DNA of 64,000 nt from Kaistia algarum. Lineage in GTDB: Bacteria; Pseudomonadota; Alphaproteobacteria; Rhizobiales; Kaistiaceae. The position numbers and the translations under genes are program-made. The stretch covers positions 62,001-126,000 of the forward strand of contig NZ_JAPKNJ010000003.1 of NCBI RefSeq assembly GCF_026343945.1, in the 5' to 3' direction. Shown piece by piece: positions 8,577 to 19,282 of this stretch. The notes beneath the pieces are model-generated. The model saw only the letters and a program-made list of their open reading frames with translations, made no database searches and was not told the DNA's origin. Numbering within the stretch: the first letter of the stretch is position 1; each line of letters starts with the position of its first letter.

Positions 8577-9782
8577 CTATCCGCCGGAGCGCAAGCGATC
8601 GAGCAGGGCTTGATCCGGGAAGGAATCCGCCGGCAGGCCAAGTTCGATCTGCATCGCCTTCACGGCGGCGCGGGTGCCGGCGCCGATCGTGCCGTCGGCC
8701 TTGCCGACATCGTGGCCCCGCTTCGCCAGCAGCTTCTGCAATTCGACGACCTGCTTATAGTCCAGTTGCGTCGCGCCGCTGCCGCGCCCGAGCGGCGGCG
8801 CTCCGGCGAGACGGGTGGCGAAATAGGCCGCCGTCAGGGAATAAATGAAGGACTGGTTCCAGGCGAGATACACGTTGAAATTGGGGTAGGCGAGGAAGGC
8901 TGGCCCCTTGCGGCCCATGGGCAGGATCAGCGACGCCGGAAGGTTGGCCGGTCCGAGCTTCGAGCCTGGAGTCGCCGCGACGCCCATCTGCTGCCATACC
9001 GAGACGGGATGCGTAACGGTGAGATCCGCGTCTTTCCAATCGAGCTCGACCGGCACGCTCACTTCGGTAAGCCAGGGCTGGCCGCGCTGCCAGCCTTCAT
9101 GGACGAGCAGATTGGCCGCCGAGGCGAGCACATCCGGCACCGACTTGATCAGGTCGCGCTTGCCATTGCCATCATAGTCGACGGCGAAATCGCGATAGTG
9201 CGTGGCCAGAAACTGAACTTGGCCGAGTTCACCGGCCCAGGGTCCCTTCATCTGCGCCGCCGTCAGGTCGCCGCGGTCGATGACCTGCAATGCCGCCATC
9301 AGCTGGTCGCGGAAGAGATCGGGCCGGCGGCAATCATAGGCGAGCGTCGCCAGAGAGCGCAAAGTCGGCATGTCGCCGAGATTGGCGCCGAAATCGGTCT
9401 CGAGGCCCCAGAATCCGACGATGACCGGCGCCGGGACGCCATAGTCCTTCTCGATGCGCGCGAAAATCTTGGCGTTGGCCTTGATCAACTGCTGGCCTTG
9501 CTGGAGGCGATACTTCGCCACCATGCGATCCGAGAACTGCAGGAAGCTCTGCGCGAACACCTTCTGCGCCCGGTCCTTGGCGACAACGTCGGGGGCGTAA
9601 GAGAGGCCGTCGAGCGCGGAGGAGACGGTGGAAGGCGAGACACCGCTGGCGATCGCCTGGCTCTCGAAGGATTTCAGCCAGGCCGGAAAACCAGACGGGT
9701 CGCTGCACCCGGCCGCCGAGGCCGCACCGCTCGCTGACGCCAAGAGAAGCGCCACGATCCATCGCTTAGCTACTCGTTGCAT
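8577..9782 (-). CDS. MltB-family lytic murein transglycosylase with C-terminal peptidoglycan-binding domain
   Basis: 401 residues with signal peptide (LLLASASGAASAAG, then Cys). The SLT_2 catalytic domain runs from about residue 30 to 310: VGFWGLETDFG contains the catalytic Glu, and GELGQVQFLATHY, DYDGNGKRDL and HEGWQRGQPW are characteristic of MltB. The last 60 residues are a PG_binding_1 domain (VVELQKLLAKRGHDVGKADG). It cleaves glycan strands of peptidoglycan to 1,6-anhydroMurNAc in the periplasm. GGAGGATAGG precedes the ATG at a good distance. A Cys after the signal sequence (about residue 26) might make it a lipoprotein, but the preceding residues are not a clean lipobox. Confidence 0.92.
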   Translation of the reverse strand: MQRVAKRWIVALLLASASGAASAAGCSDPSGFPAWLKSFESQAIASGVSPSTVSSALDGLSYAPDVVAKDRAQKVFAQSFLQFSDRMVAKYRLQQGQQLIKANAKIFARIEKDYGVPAPVIVGFWGLETDFGANLGDMPTLRSLATLAYDCRRPDLFRDQLMAALQVIDRGDLTAAQMKGPWAGELGQVQFLATHYRDFAVDYDGNGKRDLIKSVPDVLASAANLLVHEGWQRGQPWLTEVSVPVELDWKDADLTVTHPVSVWQQMGVAATPGSKLGPANLPASLILPMGRKGPAFLAYPNFNVYLAWNQSFIYSLTAAYFATRLAGAPPLGRGSGATQLDYKQVVELQKLLAKRGHDVGKADGTIGAGTRAAVKAMQIELGLPADSFPDQALLDRLRSGG

Positions 9783-9877
9783 CCTATCCTCCGATGGTGG
9801 TTCGCCACAGACTCGTTGTCGCCACTATGACTTGTCGACGCCGGTCGTTCCATGATGCCGGTCGCAGAATTTGCGGT

Positions 9878-10276
9878 TCAGACCGACTTGCAATCGTTCG
9901 TGTCAGCGTGATGAGACCCGTCAAGGCCGCTTGGGCGATCCTTGTCGAAGGCAGCGACCAGCCGCCTGGTCGCCTGCATCCGCCAACAACGCTCCACGAG
10001 CGGCTGCAGCTGTTCTGAATTGGCCGCTGCGAGCCGAACCAGCACATAGGGATAACCGCGATAATGGTCGGTGATGAAGAAGACATCTGGCGCGAATTCG
10101 ATCAGGAACCCACGCTCGCCTAGATCGCAGCGCATGGCAAACACGGTATCGTCATCACGGAGGCGACCCAGAAAGCGCTTGGCGACGACAAACGAGATCG
10201 TGCCGTGATGCGTACTCTCGGCGACGCCTGGAAGGGCCAGGAAGAGCCGGCGGAGGTCGTCAACATCAACGGGCAT
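9878..10276 (-). CDS. MmcQ/YjbR family DNA-binding-like protein
   Basis: 132 residues with the MmcQ/YjbR fold: LRRLFLALPGVAESTHHGTISF at the start, FLGRLRDDDTVFAMRC in the middle, and VFFITDHYRGYPYVLVRL. Proteins of this family resemble a double-winged helix and have been called DNA-binding, but no regulatory role is established. Monocistronic, 28 bp upstream of the prfC stop codon on the same strand. Confidence 0.85.
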   Translation of the reverse strand: MPVDVDDLRRLFLALPGVAESTHHGTISFVVAKRFLGRLRDDDTVFAMRCDLGERGFLIEFAPDVFFITDHYRGYPYVLVRLAAANSEQLQPLVERCWRMQATRRLVAAFDKDRPSGLDGSHHADTNDCKSV

Positions 10277-10304
10277 TGTAGCTCCGATGAACGTTCGCAG
10301 AGGG

Positions 10305-11888
<1,584 letters not shown>

Positions 11889-11964
11889 TTGTATCGTCTT
11901 TAAGCGGCTATCGGAGTGGCGCATCAGATAGACGAGCCGGCGCCGAAAGGCCAGAGCCGAGCGT

Positions 11965-12315
11965 TCAGCGCTTGGCGAGGACCGCCGCCACGACGAAGCC
12001 GAGCCAGCCGAGGATCATGACTGTACCGCCGATCGGGGCGATGAAGGCCAGGGCGGCGCTGCCGGTCAGATCGTGAAAGGCGAGCGATCCGGCAAAGGCG
12101 AGGAGCCCGGCCGCGATCACCCAGCCGACGATGGCGAGGAGCCGCCCGCCGAAACGGCCAAGGAGGCCGATCGTCAGCAGCGCCGGCGCCTGCGCCATGG
12201 CGATTGAGCCTGCCGTCGCCATGCGCTCGGCGCCGGGAATATGCGAGCCGGCGGCGGCGAACGCGACGCCGATCGCGCCCGCGAGGCCGGCGGCGGCAAC
12301 GAGACTTCTGTTCAT
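11965..12315 (-). CDS. DUF423 (YgdD-like) small membrane protein
   Basis: 116 residues from ATG 12315; the frame extends upstream to 12465 but that part overlaps the promoter region of the divergent epimerase gene and lacks membrane character. Four hydrophobic segments, with AAAGSHIPG and the C-terminal IAPIGGTVMILGWLGFV stretch typical of DUF423. Function unknown. It is divergent from the epimerase gene with an 84-bp gap. Confidence 0.85.
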   Translation of the reverse strand: MNRSLVAAAGLAGAIGVAFAAAGSHIPGAERMATAGSIAMAQAPALLTIGLLGRFGGRLLAIVGWVIAAGLLAFAGSLAFHDLTGSAALAFIAPIGGTVMILGWLGFVVAAVLAKR

Positions 12316-12399
12316 CGAAAGCATCTCCATGGGTGGCGCCGGAGGCAAGGCCGGCCTAGATTCGGATTTCAGCTTAGGCGAGACGATAGGGAGAAGACG

Positions 12400-13242
12400 A
12401 TGATTGTCGTAACGGGAGGAAGCGGCCTTGCCGGCCGTGCCGTGGTCAAGGATCTCGTGGAACACGGTTATGATGTGACGTCCATCGACATGGCGCCGCA
12501 GCCGGCCGGGCAGGGCGTGCGCTTCTCACGCGCCGACATCACCGAATATGGCCAGGCGGTCGCGGCGCTTTCGGCGATCGACGAGCGCGTCGCCAAGGTT
12601 ACGGGCATCGTTCATCTCGCCGCGATCCCGGCACCGGGCCTTGCGCCGAACCATGTGATCTTCGAGACCAATATGATCTCGACCTACAATATCTTCGAAG
12701 CGGCCCGCGTTCTCGGCATCCGCAATGTTGTCTGGGCGTCGAGCGAAACGGTGCTCGGCCTGCCATTCGAGACGCCGCCGCCCTATGTTCCCGTCGACGA
12801 GGAATATCACGCGCGGCCGGAGACGGCCTATTCGCTGTCCAAGTATCTCTCCGAGGCGATGGCGGAGGAATTCTGCCGCTGGGATCCCTCGTTCAAGATC
12901 TTCGGCCTCCGCTTCTCCAACATCATGGCGCCGGAACGCTATGCCGAGTTTCCCGGCTTCGACGCCGACCCCAAGCTCCGGAAATGGAACCTCTGGGCCT
13001 ATATCGATGCTCGCGACGCGGCGCAGGCCGTCCGCCTCGCGCTCGAATCGCCTCTGAAGGGCGCCGAAGCGTTCATCATCGCCAATGAGGACGGCGTGAT
13101 GGGGCGCCCCAACGATGAGTTGCTCGACGCCGAATTCCCGGGCGTTCCCCGGAAGCGGTCCTTCGCGCCGCATGAGACGCTGCTTTCGATCGAGAAGGCC
13201 AAGCGCATGCTCGGCTACAAGCCGGCGCACAATTGGCGCTAG
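12400..13242 (+). CDS. NAD-dependent epimerase/dehydratase (extended SDR)
   Basis: 280 residues from ATG 12400, preceded by GGGAGAAG; the frame is open further upstream but that part is non-coding in character. The Rossmann glycine motif is VTGGSGLAGRAV at residues 3-14, and the catalytic pair is YSLSK (near residue 145) after SSETVLG. It should act on a nucleotide- or free sugar, but the substrate is not visible from sequence; uronate dehydrogenase-like members are also in this group. Separated by 25 bp from the TMEM175 gene downstream. Confidence 0.85.
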   Translation: MIVVTGGSGLAGRAVVKDLVEHGYDVTSIDMAPQPAGQGVRFSRADITEYGQAVAALSAIDERVAKVTGIVHLAAIPAPGLAPNHVIFETNMISTYNIFEAARVLGIRNVVWASSETVLGLPFETPPPYVPVDEEYHARPETAYSLSKYLSEAMAEEFCRWDPSFKIFGLRFSNIMAPERYAEFPGFDADPKLRKWNLWAYIDARDAAQAVRLALESPLKGAEAFIIANEDGVMGRPNDELLDAEFPGVPRKRSFAPHETLLSIEKAKRMLGYKPAHNWR

Positions 13243-13267
13243 TTTCGCGATCCGTGGAGCAGGGTGA

Positions 13268-13840
13268 ATGGGCAAAGGCCGCATTGAGGCGTTCAGCGAC
13301 GGCGTCATCGCGATCATCATCACGATCATGGTGCTGGAGTTGCACGCGCCGCACGAGACGACGTTGGCCGCGCTCGTGCCGGAGATCCCGATTTTCCTGA
13401 GCTATGTGCTCAGCTTCATCTTCGTCGGCATCTACTGGAACAACCACCACCACCTTTTTCATGCGGTGAAGAGCGTGAGCGGTCCGGTGCTCTGGGCCAA
13501 TCTGTTCCTGCTGTTCTGGCTCTCGCTCATTCCATTCGTTACCGCGTGGATGGGCGAAAACCACCTGGAGGCCGTGCCGGTGGCGCTTTATGGCGCTGAT
13601 CTGCTGATGTGTGCCTTGGCCTATTCGGTGCTGCTGCATTTCCTGCTGAAGCACGAAGGGGCCGCGTCGACGCTTGCTCTCGCCATCGGCCGTGACCTCA
13701 AGGGCTATGGCTCGCTGGTCATCTATCTGGCCGGCATCGCCAGTGCGTTTGTGAACGTCTATCTCGCGATCGCCCTCTACCTCTTGGTTTCGGTGATCTG
13801 GTTTGTTCCGGACCGGCGCATCGAGAAGCGGATCGGCTGA
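13268..13840 (+). CDS. TMEM175-family (DUF1211) potassium channel
   Basis: 190 residues, six predicted membrane segments. The N-terminal FSDGVIAIIITIMVLEL is the hallmark of TMEM175 channels, in which the FSDG-containing first helix lines the pore and isoleucine residues form the gate. Bacterial members form tetramers of a single six-helix repeat and conduct K+. NHHHLFHAV after helix 2 is also typical. Probably co-transcribed with the upstream epimerase gene. Confidence 0.9.
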   Translation: MGKGRIEAFSDGVIAIIITIMVLELHAPHETTLAALVPEIPIFLSYVLSFIFVGIYWNNHHHLFHAVKSVSGPVLWANLFLLFWLSLIPFVTAWMGENHLEAVPVALYGADLLMCALAYSVLLHFLLKHEGAASTLALAIGRDLKGYGSLVIYLAGIASAFVNVYLAIALYLLVSVIWFVPDRRIEKRIG

Positions 13841-13849
13841 GCGGTCCGA

Positions 13850-14617
13850 TCAAACGACCGCCGTTACCCCGCCATCGACATAAAGGATGTGGCCATTGAC
13901 GTAGCTTGAGGCCTCGGAGGCCAGGAAGATCGCGGCGCCGGCGAGTTCCTCCAATTCGCCCCAGCGCCGCATCGGCGCGCGCTGGACGAGCCAGGCATGA
14001 AAGCTCTCGCTCTCCACCAGGGCCTTGTTGAGTTCGGTCTTGAACCAGCCGGGGCCGATGCCGTTCACATTGATGCCATGGGCGGCCCATTCGGCGCACA
14101 TGGTCTTGGTCAGCATCTTCACCGCGCCCTTGGAGGCGGCGTAGGGCGCGATGGTGGCGCGGCCGAGTTCGCTGGTGACCGAGCAGATGTTGATGACCTT
14201 CCCCCGCCCGCGCGGGATCATTTTGCGCGCCACCGCCTGGCCGACGATGAAGGGCGCATCGACATTGGTCTCGATTACGCGCCGGAACTCCTCCAACGGG
14301 AAATCGACCAGCGGCATGCGCTTTTGCAGGCCGGCATTGTTGACCAGGATGTCGATCGGGCCGATTCCCTTTTCGATCTCGTCGACGGCGCTCCTCACAC
14401 CCTCCGGATCGGTCACGTCGAAGGCGATTCCGCTCGCCATGAGACCCTCGCCGCGAAGCTCGCCGACCGCCGCCTCGACCGCCTTCGGGTCGCGGCTGTT
14501 CAGCACGACACTTGCACCGGCCTCGGCGAGGCCACGGGCGATGGCGAGGCCGATGCCCCGGCTGGAGCCGGTGATAAGGGCTGTGCGCCCCGTCAGATCG
14601 AAAAGCGTCGTGGCCAT
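13850..14617 (-). CDS. SDR oxidoreductase, gluconate 5-dehydrogenase-like
   Basis: 255 residues from ATG 14617, which has a near-perfect GGGAGGA upstream; the frame open to 14722 is not used. Classical SDR motifs: TGSSRGIG (cofactor), NNAG, catalytic Ser in CSVTSELG, and YAASK. The opening LFDLTGRTALITGSSRGIG and the C-terminal RWGELEELAGAAIFLASEASSYVNGHILYVDGG resemble gluconate 5-dehydrogenase (IdnO/Gno), which interconverts 5-keto-gluconate and gluconate. Substrate is inferred; other polyols are possible. It is divergent from an aldo/keto reductase with a 184-bp gap in which I see no clear operator. Confidence 0.75.
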   Translation of the reverse strand: MATTLFDLTGRTALITGSSRGIGLAIARGLAEAGASVVLNSRDPKAVEAAVGELRGEGLMASGIAFDVTDPEGVRSAVDEIEKGIGPIDILVNNAGLQKRMPLVDFPLEEFRRVIETNVDAPFIVGQAVARKMIPRGRGKVINICSVTSELGRATIAPYAASKGAVKMLTKTMCAEWAAHGINVNGIGPGWFKTELNKALVESESFHAWLVQRAPMRRWGELEELAGAAIFLASEASSYVNGHILYVDGGVTAVV

Positions 14618-14801
14618 GTATTCCTCCCGGCTCTTGTGACCATCGTTTCTAGAAGCTGGCGAGCGTCTTGGATAGTTCGTCATCGTCGTGGATGCCTTGA
14701 CCGGAGCCGCGCCGCGGCGCAATGGCTATACGATTGAATCGATCCATTCTCATTCGGGCGTGCCGCTCCGTTGCAGGCCTGTCCATCCGGGAGACGCCAC
14801 C

Positions 14802-15809
14802 ATGGTCTATGTCGCCGCCGACGATCGCTATGATCGGATGAAGTTCAACCGTGTCGGCCGTTCAGGGTTGATGTTGCCGGCGATCTCGCTCGGGCTGTGG
14901 CACAATTTTGGCTATGACGGCAAAGTCGAGACGATGCGGGCGATGTGCCACCGCGCCTTTGATCTTGGCATTACCCATTTCGATCTCGCCAATAATTACG
15001 GCCCGCCTCCCGGATCCGCCGAGGAATTCTTCGGCACGATGACGACCGGCGACTTCAAGCCCTATCGCGACGAACTGATCATCTCGACCAAGGCCGGATG
15101 GCGCATGTGGCCCGGTCCCTATGGCGAATATGGCAGCCGCAAATATCTGTTCGCGAGCCTCGAGCAGAGCCTGAAGCGGATGCAGCTCGACTATGTCGAC
15201 ATCTTCTATTCCCACCGCTTTGACGCCGATACGCCGCTTGAGGAGACGATCGGCGCGCTCGATTCGATCGTGCGGCAGGGCAAGGCGCTCTATGTCGGCA
15301 TTTCGAGCTACAGCTCGGCCCAGACCCGCGAGGCGGCGGCGATTGCCCGCGACCTCGGTACGCCCATCATCATCCACCAGCCGCGCTATTCGATGCTCGA
15401 CCGCTGGACCGAGCGCGACCATCTGCTCGATACGCTGGAACAGGAGGGCATGGGCTGCATCGTGTTCTCGCCGCTGGAGCAGGGCGTGTTGTCGGACCGC
15501 TATCTGAAGGGCATTCCGGCCGATAGCCGCGTCCGCCATTCGCATTTCCTGCAGGAGAGCTCGCTGTCCGAGGCTAACCTCTCCCGCGTTGCGTCGTTGA
15601 ACACGATCGCCGCAAGCCGCGGCCAGAGCCTTGCGCAAATGGCGCTTTCCTGGGTGCTGCGCGATCCGCGCATGACCTCGGCCCTGATTGGCGTCAGCCG
15701 CGTTTCGCAGATCGAGGATGCCGTGGCGGCTCTGGACAAATCGGATTTCAGTGACGAGGAACTGGCCGATATCGACGCATACGCCATCGACGGCATGCTG
15801 AAGGGCTAA
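14802..15809 (+). CDS. Aldo/keto reductase, YghZ-type L-glyceraldehyde-3-phosphate reductase
   Basis: 335 residues from ATG 14802, with GGGAGA nine bases upstream. The N-terminal DRYDRMKFNRVGRSGLMLP and the catalytic Tyr segment HFDLANNYGPPPGSAEEFFG are characteristic of YghZ. The catalytic Lys lies in ISTKAGWRMWPGPYGEYGS and the NADPH-binding end includes GVSRVSQIEDAVAAL. YghZ proteins reduce L-glyceraldehyde 3-phosphate and methylglyoxal, a detoxification role in the cytosol. Confidence 0.85.
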   Translation: MVYVAADDRYDRMKFNRVGRSGLMLPAISLGLWHNFGYDGKVETMRAMCHRAFDLGITHFDLANNYGPPPGSAEEFFGTMTTGDFKPYRDELIISTKAGWRMWPGPYGEYGSRKYLFASLEQSLKRMQLDYVDIFYSHRFDADTPLEETIGALDSIVRQGKALYVGISSYSSAQTREAAAIARDLGTPIIIHQPRYSMLDRWTERDHLLDTLEQEGMGCIVFSPLEQGVLSDRYLKGIPADSRVRHSHFLQESSLSEANLSRVASLNTIAASRGQSLAQMALSWVLRDPRMTSALIGVSRVSQIEDAVAALDKSDFSDEELADIDAYAIDGMLKG

Positions 15810-15821
15810 AAGCCGATCGAT

Positions 15822-16406
15822 TCAGCCCGTCGCCAGGCTCATCCGCAGCCAGAACTGGCCGTAGAAGACGACCCAGAACAGAAGGAGCCCGAGCGCCTTG
15901 CGTGGCGGGCTCATTCGCCGGCCGATCCACCCATCGGCGACGGCGACTGCGGCGCTCGCCAGCACGAAGCGGACAAGCCGGACCGGAAGGCTTGCCGCCA
16001 GAAACCATGCGAGCGGCGTCATCTGCTGGCCGGCACCAACCGCGAAGATCTTGTAAGGAACGCCGGTAAACGACCCCGTCAGCATGCCGAACGGCCAGTA
16101 TGGCGCCGCCATCGTCGCCATTCCGCGTTCGATCAGCCCAGGCGTTAGCAAGGGGACTGCGTTCAGAACATCCAGCGCTGCCGGCGGATCGTTGGTCGCG
16201 AGAACCCAGAGATAGGCGCCGCCGCAAAGGGCTCCGGTCGCAGCCGCCACGCTCGCGAAGATGGCCGTCCGGAAGCCGAAGCGCAGCGCAATGAAGGTGA
16301 GCAGCACATCGGCGACGACAAAGAACCAGGTGCTTTCGGCCACGCCCCACAGGAAAGCCGCGAAGATCGCAAGGGCGGCAGGGCCGCGCCAAGCGCTATT
16401 CGTCAA
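15822..16406 (-). CDS. Small VTT/DedA-like membrane protein
   Basis: 194 residues with about five to six hydrophobic segments. The central GSFTGVPYKIFAVGAG resembles the conserved glycine/proline re-entrant motif of VTT (SNARE-associated, DedA) proteins, which act as lipid scramblases or flippases. The assignment rests on that motif and topology. Its start overlaps the stop of the terC-like gene by 4 bp, so the two are translationally coupled. Confidence 0.6.
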   Translation of the reverse strand: MTNSAWRGPAALAIFAAFLWGVAESTWFFVVADVLLTFIALRFGFRTAIFASVAAATGALCGGAYLWVLATNDPPAALDVLNAVPLLTPGLIERGMATMAAPYWPFGMLTGSFTGVPYKIFAVGAGQQMTPLAWFLAASLPVRLVRFVLASAAVAVADGWIGRRMSPPRKALGLLLFWVVFYGQFWLRMSLATG

Positions 16407-17050
16407 AATGCTCCGACCGCATCAGCAAAGTGGAACATCTCCAGCCCTCCATCCCAAACCATGCGCAGGGCGACGTAGGCGATGACGGCCAAGCCGACAT
16501 AGGCGATCCAGGGCGCGCGCTTCAGGATGTTGGCGACGAAATTAGCGGCGATACCCATGAGAGCCACCGAGAGTGTCAGGCCCACGATCAGCACCCAGGT
16601 ATGTTCTCTGGCCGTACCGGCGACCGCCAGCACGTTGTCGAGCGACATCGAGACGTCGGCGACGATGATCTGCCACAGCGCCTGGCCCAGCGTCTTGCCG
16701 CCGGTGGCGCCCGCTGGAAGATCGGCATCATGGTCCAACGCCGCATGATGGTCGCTGTTGCGGATCTCTCGCCATAGCTTCCAGCATACCCAGAGCAGCA
16801 GGATTCCGCCGGCAAGCGTCAGGCCGATGACGCCAAGCAGCTTGGTGGCGAAGAAGGCGAAGATAATGCGAAGCCCTGCGGCGGCGCCGATGCCGAGGAT
16901 GATCGCCTTTCGGCGCAGTTCGGGAGGCAGGCCCGCGGCGGCCATGCCGACGACGATCGCATTGTCGCCGGCCAGGACGAGATCGATCATCACGACCGTC
17001 GCGAGGGCGAGCAGTTCGGAGCCGATCAGGTTTGAAGAGAGAAATTCCAT
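16403..17050 (-). CDS. TerC family (YjbE-type) integral membrane protein
   Basis: 215 residues, seven hydrophobic segments. Two TerC half-repeats carry the conserved acidic motifs: MIDLVLAGDNAIVVGMA in helix 1 and VADVSMSLDNVLAVAG in the second half. TerC relatives are implicated in Mn2+ export and metal loading of secreted enzymes. A His/Asp-rich loop (SDHHAALDHDAD, about residue 98-110) lies between the halves. First gene of a two-gene unit with the VTT-like protein. No strong ribosome binding site precedes the ATG. Confidence 0.9.
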   Translation of the reverse strand: MEFLSSNLIGSELLALATVVMIDLVLAGDNAIVVGMAAAGLPPELRRKAIILGIGAAAGLRIIFAFFATKLLGVIGLTLAGGILLLWVCWKLWREIRNSDHHAALDHDADLPAGATGGKTLGQALWQIIVADVSMSLDNVLAVAGTAREHTWVLIVGLTLSVALMGIAANFVANILKRAPWIAYVGLAVIAYVALRMVWDGGLEMFHFADAVGAF

Positions 17051-17120
17051 CGTCTAGGAGACCTCGCGAACGCTGCGGCGCATCTGGGGTTTCGCCCGGC
17101 AAATATCCAGAGGACGCGTC

Positions 17121-17145
17121 GGGGGCGTGACAGTGGGTCGCCCCC
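17121..17145 (-). terminator. GC-rich hairpin between aldo/keto reductase and terC
   Basis: A perfect 7-bp stem (GGGGGCG/CGCCCCC) with an 11-base loop in the 123-bp gap, about 29 bp beyond the upstream gene's stop. No T run follows on either strand. It could be a factor-aided terminator or a 5'-leader structure of terC. Confidence 0.3.
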
Positions 17146-17173
17146 GCGCATATCGCGCCGCAACTTCCGCGGG

Positions 17174-18175
17174 TCAAGCCGGCAGTGGCGATTCCGGATC
17201 GATCAGGCCCTCGTTGCGCAGATCCGTCCAGAGCGACGCCGGAATCGGCTGGTTCCACCAGCCGACGATCTGATCGAGTTCAGCCGCGGTGCGGGGGCCG
17301 GGAATGACGCTCGACACAATCGGGTTGCCGATGACGAAGCGAAGCGCCGCAGCGGGAAGCTCGACGCCATGCGCGTCGCAGACCCGCGCGATGGCGTTGG
17401 CGCGGTCCATGATCGCCTGCGGTGCGCGCGCATAGTTCCAGGTGTCGCGGCCGGCGAGGATGCCGGAATTGAACGGCCCGCCAAGGACGATGGTCGTGCC
17501 CGCCTTCTGGCATTTCGGGAACAGGGTATGGAGCGGCTCCTGTTCCAGCAGCGTGTAGCGCCCGGCGAGCAGGAAGGCGTCCCACTGGCCGTAATCAAGG
17601 GCCTCGGCGAGTACCTGCCATTCATTGACGCCGATGCCGATCGCCTTGACCGCGCCCGAGGAACGCAGTTGGTCCATCGCCTTGTAGCCGCCATCCATGG
17701 CGATCGGGAAGTGATGCGCCTTCCCGGCCTCGCCCAGCGTCTCGGTGCTGACGTCGTGCATCAGCAGGAGGTCGATATGGTCGAGGCCGAGGCGCTGCAG
17801 GCTGTCCTCGAAGGAGCGCATCACCCCGTCATAGGAATAGTCATAGACCTGCTCGAAGGGCAGCGGGTCGACCCACTGGTCTTCCGGTCCGCGCGGCGTC
17901 ACGCGAGGCTTGAGCAGGCGTCCGACCTTGCTGGACAGCGCCCAACCGGAATGTGGGCGCAGGCTGTCGCCCATGATGCGCTCGGCCTTCCCGTAACCGT
18001 AGAAGGGCGCCGTGTCGAAATAGCGGATCCCGAGTTCGAAGGCGTGCGTGACCATGGAACGGGAATCGGCGTCCGAGATCGGCGGGCGGACATTGCCGCC
18101 CAGCGTGGCCGAGCCAAGGCCAAGCGTTGAGAGCTGCAGACCGGTGCGGCCGGCGGCGCGGGTCTCGAAAGGCAT
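17174..18175 (-). CDS. Aldo/keto reductase, D-threo-aldose 1-dehydrogenase/pyridoxal dehydrogenase-like
   Basis: 333 residues from ATG 18175, with AGGAGAA upstream; an earlier in-frame start at 18205 has none. Motifs: LGLGSATLGGNVRPPISD near the N-terminus, the catalytic Asp/Tyr in YFDTAPFYGYGKAE, Lys in LSSKVGRLL, His in LLMHDVS. The GSATLGGN and the WVDPLPFEQVYDYSYDG segments match the group holding L-fucose (D-threo-aldose) dehydrogenase and pyridoxal 4-dehydrogenase. NAD(P)-dependent cytosolic sugar or aldehyde oxidation is expected; substrate is uncertain. Confidence 0.78.
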   Translation of the reverse strand: MPFETRAAGRTGLQLSTLGLGSATLGGNVRPPISDADSRSMVTHAFELGIRYFDTAPFYGYGKAERIMGDSLRPHSGWALSSKVGRLLKPRVTPRGPEDQWVDPLPFEQVYDYSYDGVMRSFEDSLQRLGLDHIDLLLMHDVSTETLGEAGKAHHFPIAMDGGYKAMDQLRSSGAVKAIGIGVNEWQVLAEALDYGQWDAFLLAGRYTLLEQEPLHTLFPKCQKAGTTIVLGGPFNSGILAGRDTWNYARAPQAIMDRANAIARVCDAHGVELPAAALRFVIGNPIVSSVIPGPRTAAELDQIVGWWNQPIPASLWTDLRNEGLIDPESPLPA

Positions 18176-18377
18176 GCTGTTCTCCTGGGCGCGGTCGGCG
18201 CGCAAATGTCTCGACGGTATTGGGCGAGAGGGCGGGTTTCCGGATAGAGCTCTTGATTTCGCTGGCGAATGTGGCCCTTAGACGAGAGGTTAGCCGTTCA
18301 CGTCGTCCTGTTTCAAGCGGCTCGCCGCTACAAGCTGTCGCCGATGGGCTAAACGGTGCGCTCAACGGGAGGGAGAC

Positions 18378-19226
18378 ATGTCCAAGGAATTTACGGTTCG
18401 CACGATGGGGCCGAACGAACTGGACATCACCCTCGGCTGGGCAAAGGCGGAAGGTTGGAACCCGGGCTGGGGTGACCGCGAGCCGTTCCTCGCAGCAGAC
18501 GTCGGCGGCTTCCTGATGGGCTTCCTCGGCGAGGAGCCGGTCACCGCTGTTTCGGTCGTGCGCTATGGCGAGAGCTTCGGCTTTCTCGGCTTCTACATCT
18601 GCCGGCCCGACCAGCGCGGCAAAGGCTATGGCTGGCGAACCTGGCAGGCGGGACTGACGCGGCTCGAAGGACGAACCATCGGCCTCGACGGTGTCGTCGC
18701 ACAGCAGGCCAATTATGCCCGCTCCGGCTTCGGGCTGGCCCATCGCAATATCCGCTTCGGCGGTCGGCCGGATCTGGATTCGCTCAGGGATCCGGGAATC
18801 GTCGAGATCGGGCCGGGGCTGTTCGATGCGGTTTCCGCCTATGATCGGGGGTGCTTTCCCGCCGGGCGTACCGCCTTTCTGCGCGCCTGGCTGGATGGGC
18901 AGGGTGGAAGACGCAGTCTTGCCCTCGTGGAGAATGGCGAGGTGCGAGGTTTCGGCACGATCCGTCCAGCGGTTTCCGGCTACAAGATCGGGCCGCTCTT
19001 TGCCGATGGCGAGAACGAGGCGGACCGGTTGTTCGCCGCGCTGGCAGCCGGGGCCGAACGAGACATCGTCTTTCTGGATTGCCCCGAGCCCAATGCGACC
19101 GCGCTGGCCCTGGCGGCGAGGCACGGATTGACACCGGCCTTTGAAACCGCCCGGATGTATCGTGGATCGGCACCTTCGCTGCCGCTTTCGCGCATTTTTG
19201 GCATCACCAGCTTCGAACTCGGCTAG
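18378..19226 (+). CDS. Two-domain GNAT N-acetyltransferase (YitH-like)
   Basis: 282 residues with GGGAGGGAG just upstream of the ATG. The N-terminal GNAT domain (1-130) has the acetyl-CoA loop RPDQRGKGYGW; the C-terminal part (about 150-282) is an Acetyltransf_18-type second domain ending with a RMYRGSAPSLPLSRIFGITSFELG segment, typical of this two-domain group. The acceptor substrate is unknown. It stands alone and is divergent from the upstream aldo/keto reductase across 202 bp where I see no clear site. Confidence 0.8.
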   Translation: MSKEFTVRTMGPNELDITLGWAKAEGWNPGWGDREPFLAADVGGFLMGFLGEEPVTAVSVVRYGESFGFLGFYICRPDQRGKGYGWRTWQAGLTRLEGRTIGLDGVVAQQANYARSGFGLAHRNIRFGGRPDLDSLRDPGIVEIGPGLFDAVSAYDRGCFPAGRTAFLRAWLDGQGGRRSLALVENGEVRGFGTIRPAVSGYKIGPLFADGENEADRLFAALAAGAERDIVFLDCPEPNATALALAARHGLTPAFETARMYRGSAPSLPLSRIFGITSFELG

Positions 19227-19282
19227 GCAGGCGGCGATTCCGGCGCTAACCCTCGCCTTGACCAAACCGGCAAGGGAATCCG

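Noticed and set aside
17051..17173. yybP-ykoY (manganese) riboswitch upstream of terC
   Set aside because: The neighbour is right and a hairpin is present, but I cannot match the conserved riboswitch loop sequences with confidence. A covariance-model search would decide.
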